5,438 bases of DNA, from the NCBI GenBank assembly GCA_904394195.1, contig CAJFNH010000091.1, positions 1-5,438 of the forward strand, written 5' to 3'. The position numbers were made by a program, and so were the translations under genes. Shown here piece after piece: positions 1-5,438 of the stretch. Under the pieces are notes generated by a model, which did not search any database, had not been told where the DNA came from, and worked only from the letters and a program-made list of their open reading frames with translations. The stretch is from Candidatus Gallimonas caecicola (GTDB lineage: Bacteria; Bacillota; Clostridia; Christensenellales; Borkfalkiaceae). Each line of letters begins with the position of its first letter. Position 1 is the first letter of the stretch.

Positions 1-7
1 GCAGTAC

Positions 8-541
8 CTATCTGAGCAGGGCGTCGATATGCTGTTCTCGTTTTTTGTGGCTTTCAATGAATTGTCTGACGGTATCCGGATTGAAATTGCCTTTTGAAAA
101 CAGCTGTAAAAATTGTATGCCTAACTCGTTGTTCTGCGTAAAACCGATGGAAAGATCAATGGTTTCAGAGGAATTTATGCAGTAATACAGGTGAAGGCGG
201 TCGCAAATCAGGATGCCGACGGACAGCCCGAGCAGACGCATATAGCTGAAGAGCTGCTGTTTGTATGATTCGTCAAAACGCGCGCAATGCTGTTTGAGCT
301 CAACAACAAAAAGGTCAGTCCGGTTTTCCGCGTCTCTGATAATGATATCCGGGATGGTGCGCATCCCGGAGCCGATTTGAATGGATCTGTGCGCGTCGAC
401 CTCTCCTTTGCGTCTGGAATATCCGAAGTAATATGTGTCAGAAAAGATATCTTCCCATAGACTTTGAACGGCATCTTCGCGCGCCGTTTTTGCGTTTTGC
501 ACATCCTTCACAAGGGAATTCCATTGTTCTACCCGGCTCAT
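8..541 (-). CDS. Stand-alone HsdR-N-like PD-(D/E)xK nuclease-fold protein
   Basis: A complete 177-residue protein with no signal peptide or membrane segment, so probably cytoplasmic. Residues 60-105 carry a PD-(D/E)xK-type core: PDIII with Asp65, then VVELK with Glu81 and Lys83, then KQQLFSYMR with Gln95/96, Tyr100 and Arg102, the Q-x3-4-Y pattern seen in the N-terminal nuclease domain of type I restriction R subunits. Glu22 or Glu30 in the first helix could be the extra acidic metal ligand. No helicase motifs follow, and the length fits only the nuclease domain, so this is not a full HsdR. Whether it cuts DNA, and which DNA, cannot be told; defence against foreign DNA is an inference. The ATG at 541 is preceded by AGGA at a 7-base spacing and by a good promoter. 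Sampled 60-base blocks are 37-48 % GC, well below the neighbouring genes, which may indicate acquisition by transfer. Fold call fairly sure; role unknown. Confidence 0.8.
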   Translation of the reverse strand: MSRVEQWNSLVKDVQNAKTAREDAVQSLWEDIFSDTYYFGYSRRKGEVDAHRSIQIGSGMRTIPDIIIRDAENRTDLFVVELKQHCARFDESYKQQLFSYMRLLGLSVGILICDRLHLYYCINSSETIDLSIGFTQNNELGIQFLQLFSKGNFNPDTVRQFIESHKKREQHIDALLR

Positions 542-569
542 CGTTTTATCCTGTTAAAGTATTTATATT

Positions 570-598
570 ATTATAGCATTGTTTACAAAAACTTGCAA
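570..598 (-). promoter_or_regulatory. Sigma-A promoter of the nuclease-like gene
   Basis: On the minus strand TTGCAA (598-593) is followed after 17 bases by a perfect TATAAT (575-570), with a TGC extension just upstream of the -10. Transcription would begin near 563, giving a leader of about 20 bases before the ATG at 541. The -35 lies inside the 8-base palindrome CTTGCAAG (592-599), which could be chance or a small operator. Confidence 0.75.
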
Positions 599-647
599 GG
601 GAATGTGCATAAATTCCGGTCTTTTCACCCCATTTCTTTCCAAACCC

Positions 648-676
648 TTTACAAAATGAAGCAAATATGGTATAAT
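648..676 (+). promoter_or_regulatory. Sigma-A promoter of the nrdR-ispG-exonuclease operon
   Basis: TTTACA (648-653), a 17-base spacer, then a perfect TATAAT (671-676) with TGG directly before it, an extended -10. The start of transcription should be near 683, leaving about 43 bases of leader before nrdR. It points away from the minus-strand promoter at 570-598, the two -35 elements being about 50 bases apart. I see no convincing NrdR-box pair, so there is no sign in the sequence that nrdR represses itself. Confidence 0.85.
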
Positions 677-725
677 GCAAAAAAGAGGGCACTAAATATA
701 CCGATCGGAGGAAGGAGAAAGCATT

Positions 726-1202
726 ATGCGCTGCCTGTATTGCAACTGTACGGAGAGCAAAGTCATCGATTCGCGCTCGGCGGATGACGAGCGCACCATC
801 CGCCGCCGCCGTGAGTGCATGGGCTGCGGGCGGCGTTTCACAACGTATGAGACCATCGAGGTCGCGCCCATCCTGGTCGTCAAGAACGACGGCACCCGCC
901 AGGCATTCGATCTGGGGAAGATCAAGCGCGGCGTCATCAAGGCGTGCGAAAAGCGCCCCGTTCCCATCGAGAAGATCGACGAACTTGCCGAGGATATCGC
1001 CAAGCGCATCTACAATTCGATGGAACAGGAGGTCTCTTCCAAGAAGATCGGCGAGATGGTGATGGAAGGGCTGCAGAAGCTGGACGAGGTGGCGTATGTC
1101 CGCTATGCTTCCGTCTATCGTTCCTTCAAGGACATTTCTTCCTTCATGGCGGAATTGCAGACGATGATGGAAAAGAAGGAAGAGGAAACAAAGGGCAAAT
1201 GA
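726..1202 (+). CDS. nrdR: Transcriptional repressor NrdR
   Basis: NrdR is the nucleotide-sensing repressor of ribonucleotide reductase genes; it binds NrdR boxes when its ATP cone is loaded with dATP/ATP. The protein is 158 residues, near the usual family length of about 150-160. An N-terminal zinc ribbon is shown by MRCLYC and CMGCGRRF, with ligands Cys3, Cys6, Cys31 and Cys34, and by the family signatures KVIDSR and RRRREC between them. The ATP-cone domain runs from about residue 46 (APILVVKNDGTRQAFD) to about 136 (YVRYASVYRSFKDI). The tail is a charged Lys/Glu-rich stretch. The start at 726 is supported by AAGGAG at 712-717, eight bases upstream, and by the MRC beginning typical of the family. 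It is the first gene of an apparent operon; its stop overlaps the ispG start (ATGA at 1199-1202). No ribonucleotide reductase gene is in view, so its targets must lie elsewhere. Confidence 0.96.
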   Translation: MRCLYCNCTESKVIDSRSADDERTIRRRRECMGCGRRFTTYETIEVAPILVVKNDGTRQAFDLGKIKRGVIKACEKRPVPIEKIDELAEDIAKRIYNSMEQEVSSKKIGEMVMEGLQKLDEVAYVRYASVYRSFKDISSFMAELQTMMEKKEEETKGK

Positions 1203-2236
1203 TCCGCAAGGTGCGCGTCGGTGGGGCGCTTCTGGGCGGCGGTACCATCGCCGTGCAGAGTATGACAACGGTAAAGACGAGCGACGTAGACAGGTGCGTC
1301 GCTCAAATTGTTTCCCTGCAGGACGCGGGATGCGAGATCGCGCGCGTTGCCGTGGCGGACGAGGCCGACGCGCTTGCTCTGCGCGAGGTGACGGCGCGCA
1401 CGCGCATCCCCGTCGTGGCGGACGTGCATTTTTCGGCGCGGCTCGCCGTGCTCGCGGTGGAAAACGGCGCGCACAAGCTGCGCATCAACCCCGGCAACAT
1501 CGGCGACGAGCGCGAGATCGCGCGCGTTGCCGACTGTCTGAAGGCGCACCATATCCCCGTGCGCGTCGGGTCGAATACGGGCAGCATCGAAAAAGAGCAT
1601 CTGAAAAAATACGGGCGGAGCGCGCAGGCGCTGGTCGAGAGCGCGCTCGCCAACGTCGCGGTGCTCGAGCGCTGCGGCGTAGAGGATATCGTCGTCTCCG
1701 TCAAGGCGTCCGACGTGCCGCTCACCGTCCAGGCATACACGCTGCTACGCAGCCGCTGCGACTATCCCCTGCACCTGGGCGTGACCGAGGCGGGTACAAA
1801 GGAGACGGGCGTCATCAAGAGCAGTGTGGGCATCGGTGCCCTGCTGCTTGCAGGCATCGGCGAGACCATCCGCGTCTCCCTTTCGGCAGATCCCGTCGAG
1901 GAGGTGTACGCGGGGCACGCCATCCTGCGCGCCTGCGGGCTGGAAAAAGACTATGTGGAAGTGGTTGCCTGTCCCACCTGCGGCAGGTGCCGCTATGACT
2001 GTATCGGGCTTGCCGCACGCGTGCAGGAGCGCGTGAGGGGCGTCCGCAAAAAACTGAAGGTCGCCGTCATGGGCTGCGTGGTCAACGGACCGGGCGAGGC
2101 GCGCGGGTGCGACCTGGGCATTGCGGGCGGCGAGGAGTACTGCGTCATCATGCAGAAGGGCAGGGAGGATGAGCGCATCGCAAAGCAGGATGCAGAGCGC
2201 GTCTTTTTTGAGCGGCTCGGAGAACTGATCGGATGA
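1199..2236 (+). CDS. ispG: 4-hydroxy-3-methylbut-2-en-1-yl diphosphate synthase (IspG/GcpE)
   Basis: IspG carries out the reductive conversion of methylerythritol cyclodiphosphate to HMBPP in the MEP isoprenoid pathway, using a [4Fe-4S] cluster in the cytoplasm. The 345-residue protein has the N-terminal TIM-barrel signatures IAVQSMT, HKLRINPGNIG, VSVKASDVPLTV and YPLHLGVTEAG, and the C-terminal cluster domain with CPTC (Cys258, Cys261), GCVVNGPGEA (Cys293 and Glu300) as the expected ligands. It is the short two-domain bacterial form, without the plant/Chlamydia insert. I chose the ATG at 1199 because it begins right at the conserved RKVRVGG segment and overlaps the nrdR stop in an ATGA, suggesting translational coupling; the frame stays open upstream inside nrdR but shows no family similarity there. 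Two additional cysteines, 264 and 268, follow the CPTC motif. The stop overlaps the start of the next gene in the same way. Confidence 0.96.
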   Translation: MIRKVRVGGALLGGGTIAVQSMTTVKTSDVDRCVAQIVSLQDAGCEIARVAVADEADALALREVTARTRIPVVADVHFSARLAVLAVENGAHKLRINPGNIGDEREIARVADCLKAHHIPVRVGSNTGSIEKEHLKKYGRSAQALVESALANVAVLERCGVEDIVVSVKASDVPLTVQAYTLLRSRCDYPLHLGVTEAGTKETGVIKSSVGIGALLLAGIGETIRVSLSADPVEEVYAGHAILRACGLEKDYVEVVACPTCGRCRYDCIGLAARVQERVRGVRKKLKVAVMGCVVNGPGEARGCDLGIAGGEEYCVIMQKGREDERIAKQDAERVFFERLGELIG

Positions 2237-3744
2237 AGAGCAAAGAGTATCTGGAAGAAATACGCAAAAGTCCCGGGCTTGTCCGGGCGGTGCTGCGTAA
2301 GATCGGAGTTTCGCGGCGGACGGTGACCTTCTTTCTCGTGACGGACACTGCCTATTCGCCGGAAGATAAGGAATATGCCCGCGGCGTTTCCCAAAAATAT
2401 GTGCCGGAGGGGTTCACCGCTCAGGTGAATCTGATCAAATCGCTGCCGGACGAGGCGGGCGTCCGACGCGCGGTGGCGGACATCCTGCGCACCCGTTTTC
2501 CCGCTGTGGCGGCGTTCGTCGACCCTGACGACATTGCCGTCGAGCTGGACGAGGGCGGCGGAAGATTTTATATCTCGGTAGGGGAATTGGAGCGCGATCG
2601 CATGACCGGGGACGGCATCCTCGATGCGGTGAGTACCGAACTGGCGCGCTTCTTTTGCGGAACGTGGTTTGGCGAAGTGCGTTTTGTGGAAAAGGAGCGC
2701 GGCGAGATCGAACACGCCGCTTCGCCCGAAAAGGAGTACATCACGTCTCCCCGCTTCTTTCCCGTCGAGGGATATGTGCCCATCGACGGCGCCAAACCGC
2801 ACAGCGCAATATATCTGGCGGATTTTGTCAAGGAAATGCAGAACGTCACCGTCTGCGGTACGATCGGCTATATCGAGGAGCGGGCGACCAAGGCGGGAAA
2901 ACCCTATTTTTCCATCACGCTTTCCGACGCCACGGGGCAGCTCCGCTGTTCTTATTTCTCCAAAAAGGCGACCGTCGATAAGGTGCGCGCGCTCAAACAG
3001 GGGGACAGCGTGTGTCTGACGGGCGATAACGAGATCTTCAACGGCGGTCTTTCCTTCCGGGCAAAACAGGTGGACCTCGGCCATGCGCCGGAGGGCTTCG
3101 TGCCGGAAGAGCGTCCTTCCCGTCCCGTTCCCGCGCAGTACCGCACCGTGTTCCCCGCGCCCGTCTCCGACTATGTGCAGAGCACGCTGTTCGAGGGGAA
3201 GCCTCTGCCTGCCGTCGTAACGCAGCAGGATTTCGTCGTGTTCGACCTGGAGACGACGGGCCTCAACAATTCGCCTGCGATGGGCGGGATGGACCATATC
3301 ATCGAACTGGGCGCCGTCAAAATACATAGCGGGCGCATTTCGGAAAAGTTTTCCACCTTCGTCGCCTGTCCTGTGCGCCTTTCGGAGGAGATCATCGGCA
3401 TCACGGGCATCACGGACGATATGCTCGTGGGCGCCCCCGCCGTGGGGGATGTGCTCGCCGATTTTTACAAGTTTGCGGCGGGTTGCGCGCTCGTGGGGCA
3501 TAACGTGCAGTTCGACTACAAGTTCATCCGCTATTACGGCGAGCAGGAGGGCTTCCTGTTCGACCAGAAGCAGTACGATACCATGGTCATGTCGCAGCGT
3601 ACGCTCCGCCTTCCGCACAATCGCCTCAACGACGTTGCCGACTATTTCGGCTTCACCTTCCACCACCATCGCGCGTTTGACGACGCCTTTGTCACCGCAA
3701 AGGTATTTCTTGAACTTGCGCGCATCGCACAGAAGCTCGATTGA
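2233..3744 (+). CDS. Short PolC-like protein: N-terminal + OB + DEDDh exonuclease, no polymerase
   Basis: A complete 503-residue protein resembling the front part of Gram-positive DNA polymerase III PolC. Residues 1 to about 200 resemble the PolC N-terminal region, ending in the PolC-like IADFVKEMQNVTVCG. Residues about 204-283 form an OB fold that may bind nucleic acid. Residues 284-333 are a Pro-rich linker containing QSTLF (316-320). Residues 335-503 are a DnaQ-type 3'-5' exonuclease with an apparently intact active site: Asp338 and Glu340 (FDLETTG), Asp428 (GHNVQFD), His479 and Asp484 (HRAFDD). The expected role is removal of mismatched 3' ends; this is inferred. The PHP domain, which in PolC surrounds the exonuclease, and the whole polymerase core are absent; PolC is normally about 1,400 residues. 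It sits exactly where polC lies in many Firmicutes, between ispG and rimP. The ATG at 2233 overlaps the ispG stop (ATGA), with GGAG at 2219-2222. Automatic pipelines may mislabel it as PolC. Confidence 0.88.
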   Translation: MKSKEYLEEIRKSPGLVRAVLRKIGVSRRTVTFFLVTDTAYSPEDKEYARGVSQKYVPEGFTAQVNLIKSLPDEAGVRRAVADILRTRFPAVAAFVDPDDIAVELDEGGGRFYISVGELERDRMTGDGILDAVSTELARFFCGTWFGEVRFVEKERGEIEHAASPEKEYITSPRFFPVEGYVPIDGAKPHSAIYLADFVKEMQNVTVCGTIGYIEERATKAGKPYFSITLSDATGQLRCSYFSKKATVDKVRALKQGDSVCLTGDNEIFNGGLSFRAKQVDLGHAPEGFVPEERPSRPVPAQYRTVFPAPVSDYVQSTLFEGKPLPAVVTQQDFVVFDLETTGLNNSPAMGGMDHIIELGAVKIHSGRISEKFSTFVACPVRLSEEIIGITGITDDMLVGAPAVGDVLADFYKFAAGCALVGHNVQFDYKFIRYYGEQEGFLFDQKQYDTMVMSQRTLRLPHNRLNDVADYFGFTFHHHRAFDDAFVTAKVFLELARIAQKLD

Positions 3745-3767
3745 GAAAAAATAGTTTGCGGAAATGC

Positions 3768-3796
3768 TTGCATTTTTTTGCAGAACGTGGTAAACT
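3768..3796 (+). promoter_or_regulatory. Probable sigma-A promoter for rimP-nusA
   Basis: TTGCAT (3768-3773) and TAAACT (3791-3796) are separated by 17 bases, with TGG directly before the -10. The -10 matches the consensus at four of six positions and the -35 at three, so it is weaker than the two promoters at the left of the window. It would start transcripts near 3803 and place the hairpin at 3823-3844 in the leader. It would let rimP-nusA be expressed apart from the operon upstream. Confidence 0.5.
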
Positions 3797-3822
3797 GATA
3801 ATGATCTTAATCTGAAGTGGAT

Positions 3823-3844
3823 TGAGAGCGGGTCTCCGCTCTCA
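3823..3844 (+). promoter_or_regulatory. Leader stem-loop upstream of rimP
   Basis: A perfect inverted repeat, TGAGAGCGG and CCGCTCTCA, forms a 9-bp stem closed by the tetraloop GTCT and followed by TTCTTT (3845-3850). It lies 38 bases before the rimP start. The GC-rich stem and T-rich tail look like an intrinsic terminator, but the tail is interrupted by C and it sits after a probable promoter, so an attenuator or an RNA-stability/protein-binding element is as likely. As I recall, similar short hairpins are common before rimP in Firmicutes; this was not checked. Confidence 0.65.
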
Positions 3845-3871
3845 TTCTTTGTATGAGGAAAAGTTTCCTGC

Positions 3872-3877
3872 GGGAGG
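3872..3877 (+). promoter_or_regulatory. Ribosome binding site that fixes the rimP start
   Basis: GGGAGG lies five bases before the ATG at 3883. The alternative in-frame ATG at 3853 has only a T-rich stretch (end of the leader hairpin and its tail) before it and no Shine-Dalgarno sequence, so 3883 is preferred. Confidence 0.8.
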
Positions 3878-3882
3878 CGTAC

Positions 3883-4338
3883 ATGAACGTAAAACCCATG
3901 AAGGAAGTGGAGGAGTACCTTGCGCCCGTTGCGCAGTCGGTGGGCGCCGAGCTCCTTGAGGCGGTGTGGAACAACCGCGAACGCTCCTTAACGCTCGTCA
4001 TCGATGCGCCCGGCGGCGTCGACCTCAACTTGTGCGAAAAATTCCACCATGCGGCGGATGCGGCGCTCGACGAGCTCGACCCAACCTATGGCGCGGCGTA
4101 CACGCTCAACTGTTCCTCGCCGGGGCTCGACCGTCCCTTTAAAACGGAGCGCGACTTTGCGCGGCATATGGGCGAAGAGATCGAGGTGCACCTGTACGCG
4201 CCCTATGCGGGCGCCAAGTACCACGAGGGCACCCTGCTCGCCTTTGAGGGCGGCGAGATCGTGCTCGGAACAAAAAAGGGAGAGCTGCGCATTCCCTTTG
4301 ACAAGACTTCAAAGGTCTGTCTGCTCATCGAAGTATGA
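3883..4338 (+). CDS. rimP: Ribosome maturation factor RimP
   Basis: RimP helps late maturation of the 30S ribosomal subunit in the cytoplasm. From the ATG at 3883 the protein is 151 residues, close to the usual length of about 150-160. The N-terminal alpha/beta domain covers about residues 1-85 and ends in the hallmark SSPGLDRPF (78-86), preceded by LTLVIDAPGGVDLNLCEKF, typical of the family. The C-terminal Sm-like beta barrel covers about 87-151 (GEEIEVHLYAP, GTLLAFEGGEIVLGTKKGELRIPFDKTSKVCL). An upstream in-frame ATG at 3853 would add ten residues with no family match and no ribosome binding site. It is followed after 50 bases by nusA, the standard partner in bacterial rimP-nusA operons. 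Confidence 0.95.
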   Translation: MNVKPMKEVEEYLAPVAQSVGAELLEAVWNNRERSLTLVIDAPGGVDLNLCEKFHHAADAALDELDPTYGAAYTLNCSSPGLDRPFKTERDFARHMGEEIEVHLYAPYAGAKYHEGTLLAFEGGEIVLGTKKGELRIPFDKTSKVCLLIEV

Positions 4339-4388
4339 CGCCTGCGGGCGTGCCGTGGAAAGCGGCCGGATAAAATAAGGAGAAAACT

Positions 4389-5438
4389 ATGATCAACAAG
4401 GATTTCTTTGCGGCGCTCGCCGATCTGGAGCGCGAAAAGGGCATCAGCGAAGAGACGTTCATCGAAGCGCTCGAGACGGCGCTCGCTTCCGCCTACAAAA
4501 AGCAATATATCGGCGAGGGCGGGAACGTGGAAGTCAAGCTCAATCCCGAAAAGGGCACCATCCGCTTCTTTCTCAAGCGCACCGTTTCGGACGCCGAGGA
4601 ACTGGGCGAGGGCGAGATCTCGCTTGAAGAAGCGCAAACGATCAAGAAGAGCGCCAAAGTGGGCGACGTTCTGACCGATGAATTTACGCCCAAGGACTTC
4701 ACGCGCATCGCGGCGCAGACGGCAAAGCAGGTCATCCTGCAGAAGATCCATGAAACGGAGCGCGACAACACGCTGTCCGAGTTCTCCGATAAGGAGGGCG
4801 AACTCATGAGCGGGCTCGTGCGCAAGGTGGACGCGCGAAATGTATATGTCGAGCTTGGCAAGGGGCAGATCGAAGGACTCATGCTGCCGCAGGATCAGGT
4901 GCCGGGCGAGCGCTATGCCACGGGCGATCGGCTGAAAGTCTATGTCAAGCGCGTCAAGAGCGGCGGAAGAAACGCGCAGGTGCTCGTCTCCCGCGCGGCG
5001 CCCGGACTGGTCAAGCGCCTGTTTGAGGAGGAAGTGCCCGAGATCAAGGCGGGCACCGTTGTGGTCAAGGGCATCTCCCGCGAGCCGGGGCATCGCACCA
5101 AGATGGCGATCATGTCTGAAGATCCGCGCGTGGACGCGGTGGGCGCATGCGTGGGCAACAAGGGCGCCCGCGTCAACGCCGTCGTTGCCGAACTGGGCGG
5201 CGAGAAGATCGACATCATCCTCTGGAGCGAAAATCCGCTCGAGTTCATCGCAAAGGCGCTCTCGCCCGCAACGGTGCTCTCCGTCACGCAGATGAGCGAA
5301 AAGTCCGCGATTGCCGTCGTTCCCGATGACAAACTCTCGCTCGCCATCGGCAGAGACGGCCAGAACGCCCGTCTTGCGGCGCGCCTCACGGGCTGGAAGA
5401 TCGACGTCAAGAGCGAATCTGCAGCGGCAAAGCTCAAT
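4389..5438 (+). CDS. nusA: Transcription termination/antitermination factor NusA (3' end outside window)
   Basis: NusA binds RNA polymerase and nascent RNA and modulates pausing, intrinsic termination and antitermination. The open frame runs from the ATG at 4389 to the window end without a stop, giving 350 residues; Firmicutes NusA is about 350-400 residues and lacks the acidic repeats of E. coli, so only a short tail should be missing. Domains in order: N-terminal polymerase-binding domain about 1-130 (starting MINKDFFAALADLEREKGIS and containing ALASAYKK), S1 domain about 140-205 (GLVRKVDARNVYVELG), KH1 about 210-280 with GNKG at 256-259, and KH2 about 285-350 with GRDG at 321-324 in the hallmark LAIGRDGQNARLAARLTGW. 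The start is supported by AAGGAG at 4377-4382, six bases upstream. It is probably co-transcribed with rimP, as no promoter is evident in the 50-base gap. Confidence 0.97.
   Translation, partial: MINKDFFAALADLEREKGISEETFIEALETALASAYKKQYIGEGGNVEVKLNPEKGTIRFFLKRTVSDAEELGEGEISLEEAQTIKKSAKVGDVLTDEFTPKDFTRIAAQTAKQVILQKIHETERDNTLSEFSDKEGELMSGLVRKVDARNVYVELGKGQIEGLMLPQDQVPGERYATGDRLKVYVKRVKSGGRNAQVLVSRAAPGLVKRLFEEEVPEIKAGTVVVKGISREPGHRTKMAIMSEDPRVDAVGACVGNKGARVNAVVAELGGEKIDIILWSENPLEFIAKALSPATVLSVTQMSEKSAIAVVPDDKLSLAIGRDGQNARLAARLTGWKIDVKSESAAAKLN

Noticed and set aside
542..725. NrdR boxes upstream of nrdR
   Set aside because: I found no pair resembling the family consensus with helical-turn spacing; only A/T-rich stretches and the promoter elements are visible.
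944..1198. Upstream in-frame extension of ispG inside nrdR
   Set aside because: The translation has no IspG similarity, and the ATG at 1199 sits exactly at the start of the conserved region with an ATGA overlap.
546..1268. Minus-strand open frame opposite nrdR
   Set aside because: It is antisense to a full-length canonical NrdR and runs through both divergent promoters, so it is a shadow frame.
1993..3669. Long minus-strand open frame (558 codons) opposite ispG and the PolC-like gene
   Set aside because: It mirrors the codon structure of two clearly recognisable plus-strand genes, its translation is rich in Arg/His with no known motif, and GC-rich coding DNA often leaves such antisense frames open.
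3762..3779. AAATGC-TT-GCATTT inverted repeat followed by T residues, a possible terminator after the PolC-like gene
   Set aside because: The stem is short and AT-rich with only a two-base gap, and it overlaps the proposed -35 element; it is too weak to call as a terminator.
4352..4366. GCCG / CGGC hairpin between rimP and nusA
   Set aside because: Only four base pairs with a seven-base loop and no T tract; expected by chance in GC-rich DNA.
4203..5093. Minus-strand open frame of 296 codons opposite rimP and nusA
   Set aside because: The plus strand encodes unmistakable RimP and NusA here; the antisense translation shows no family signature and no ribosome binding site stands out.
1..5438. 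CRISPR arrays, tRNA/rRNA genes, insertion sequences
   Set aside because: No spaced direct repeats, tRNA-like cloverleaf, transposase or terminal inverted repeats were seen anywhere in the window.

Overview
The window looks like chromosomal housekeeping DNA from a member of the Firmicutes, probably an uncultured or gut-type Clostridia lineage. The evidence is the gene order (ispG, a PolC-type protein, rimP, nusA), which matches the classic Firmicutes ispG/polC/rimP/nusA neighbourhood, together with strong AGGAGG-like ribosome binding sites and clean sigma-A promoters. The housekeeping genes are GC-rich (two hand-counted 60-base blocks gave about 58 and 67 %). The genus assignment is inference only.

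Layout. (1) Positions 8-541, minus strand: a stand-alone 177-residue protein with a PD-(D/E)xK nuclease-like core of the type I restriction HsdR N-terminal kind. It is lower in GC than its neighbours and has its own promoter. (2) Positions 542-725: a divergent intergenic region with two sigma-A promoters placed back to back, each with a 17-bp spacer and a TGn extension. (3) Positions 726-3744, plus strand: an apparent three-gene operon, nrdR - ispG - PolC-like exonuclease, with both junctions being 4-base ATGA stop/start overlaps. (4) Positions 3745-3882: a probable second promoter and a leader with a perfect 9-bp hairpin. (5) Positions 3883-5438: rimP and the start of nusA, the latter cut by the window end.

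The most notable item is the gene occupying the polC position. It keeps the PolC N-terminal domain, OB fold and DEDDh proofreading exonuclease with all five catalytic residues, but has no PHP domain and no polymerase core. It ends cleanly at 503 residues, against roughly 1,400 for normal PolC, and no polymerase remnant follows before rimP. A QSTLF pentapeptide, resembling a sliding-clamp-binding motif, sits in the linker where the PHP domain would normally start. The operon therefore joins a regulator of dNTP supply (NrdR), an isoprenoid enzyme (IspG) and a putative detached proofreading module. The rimP-nusA part serves ribosome maturation and transcription elongation/termination.
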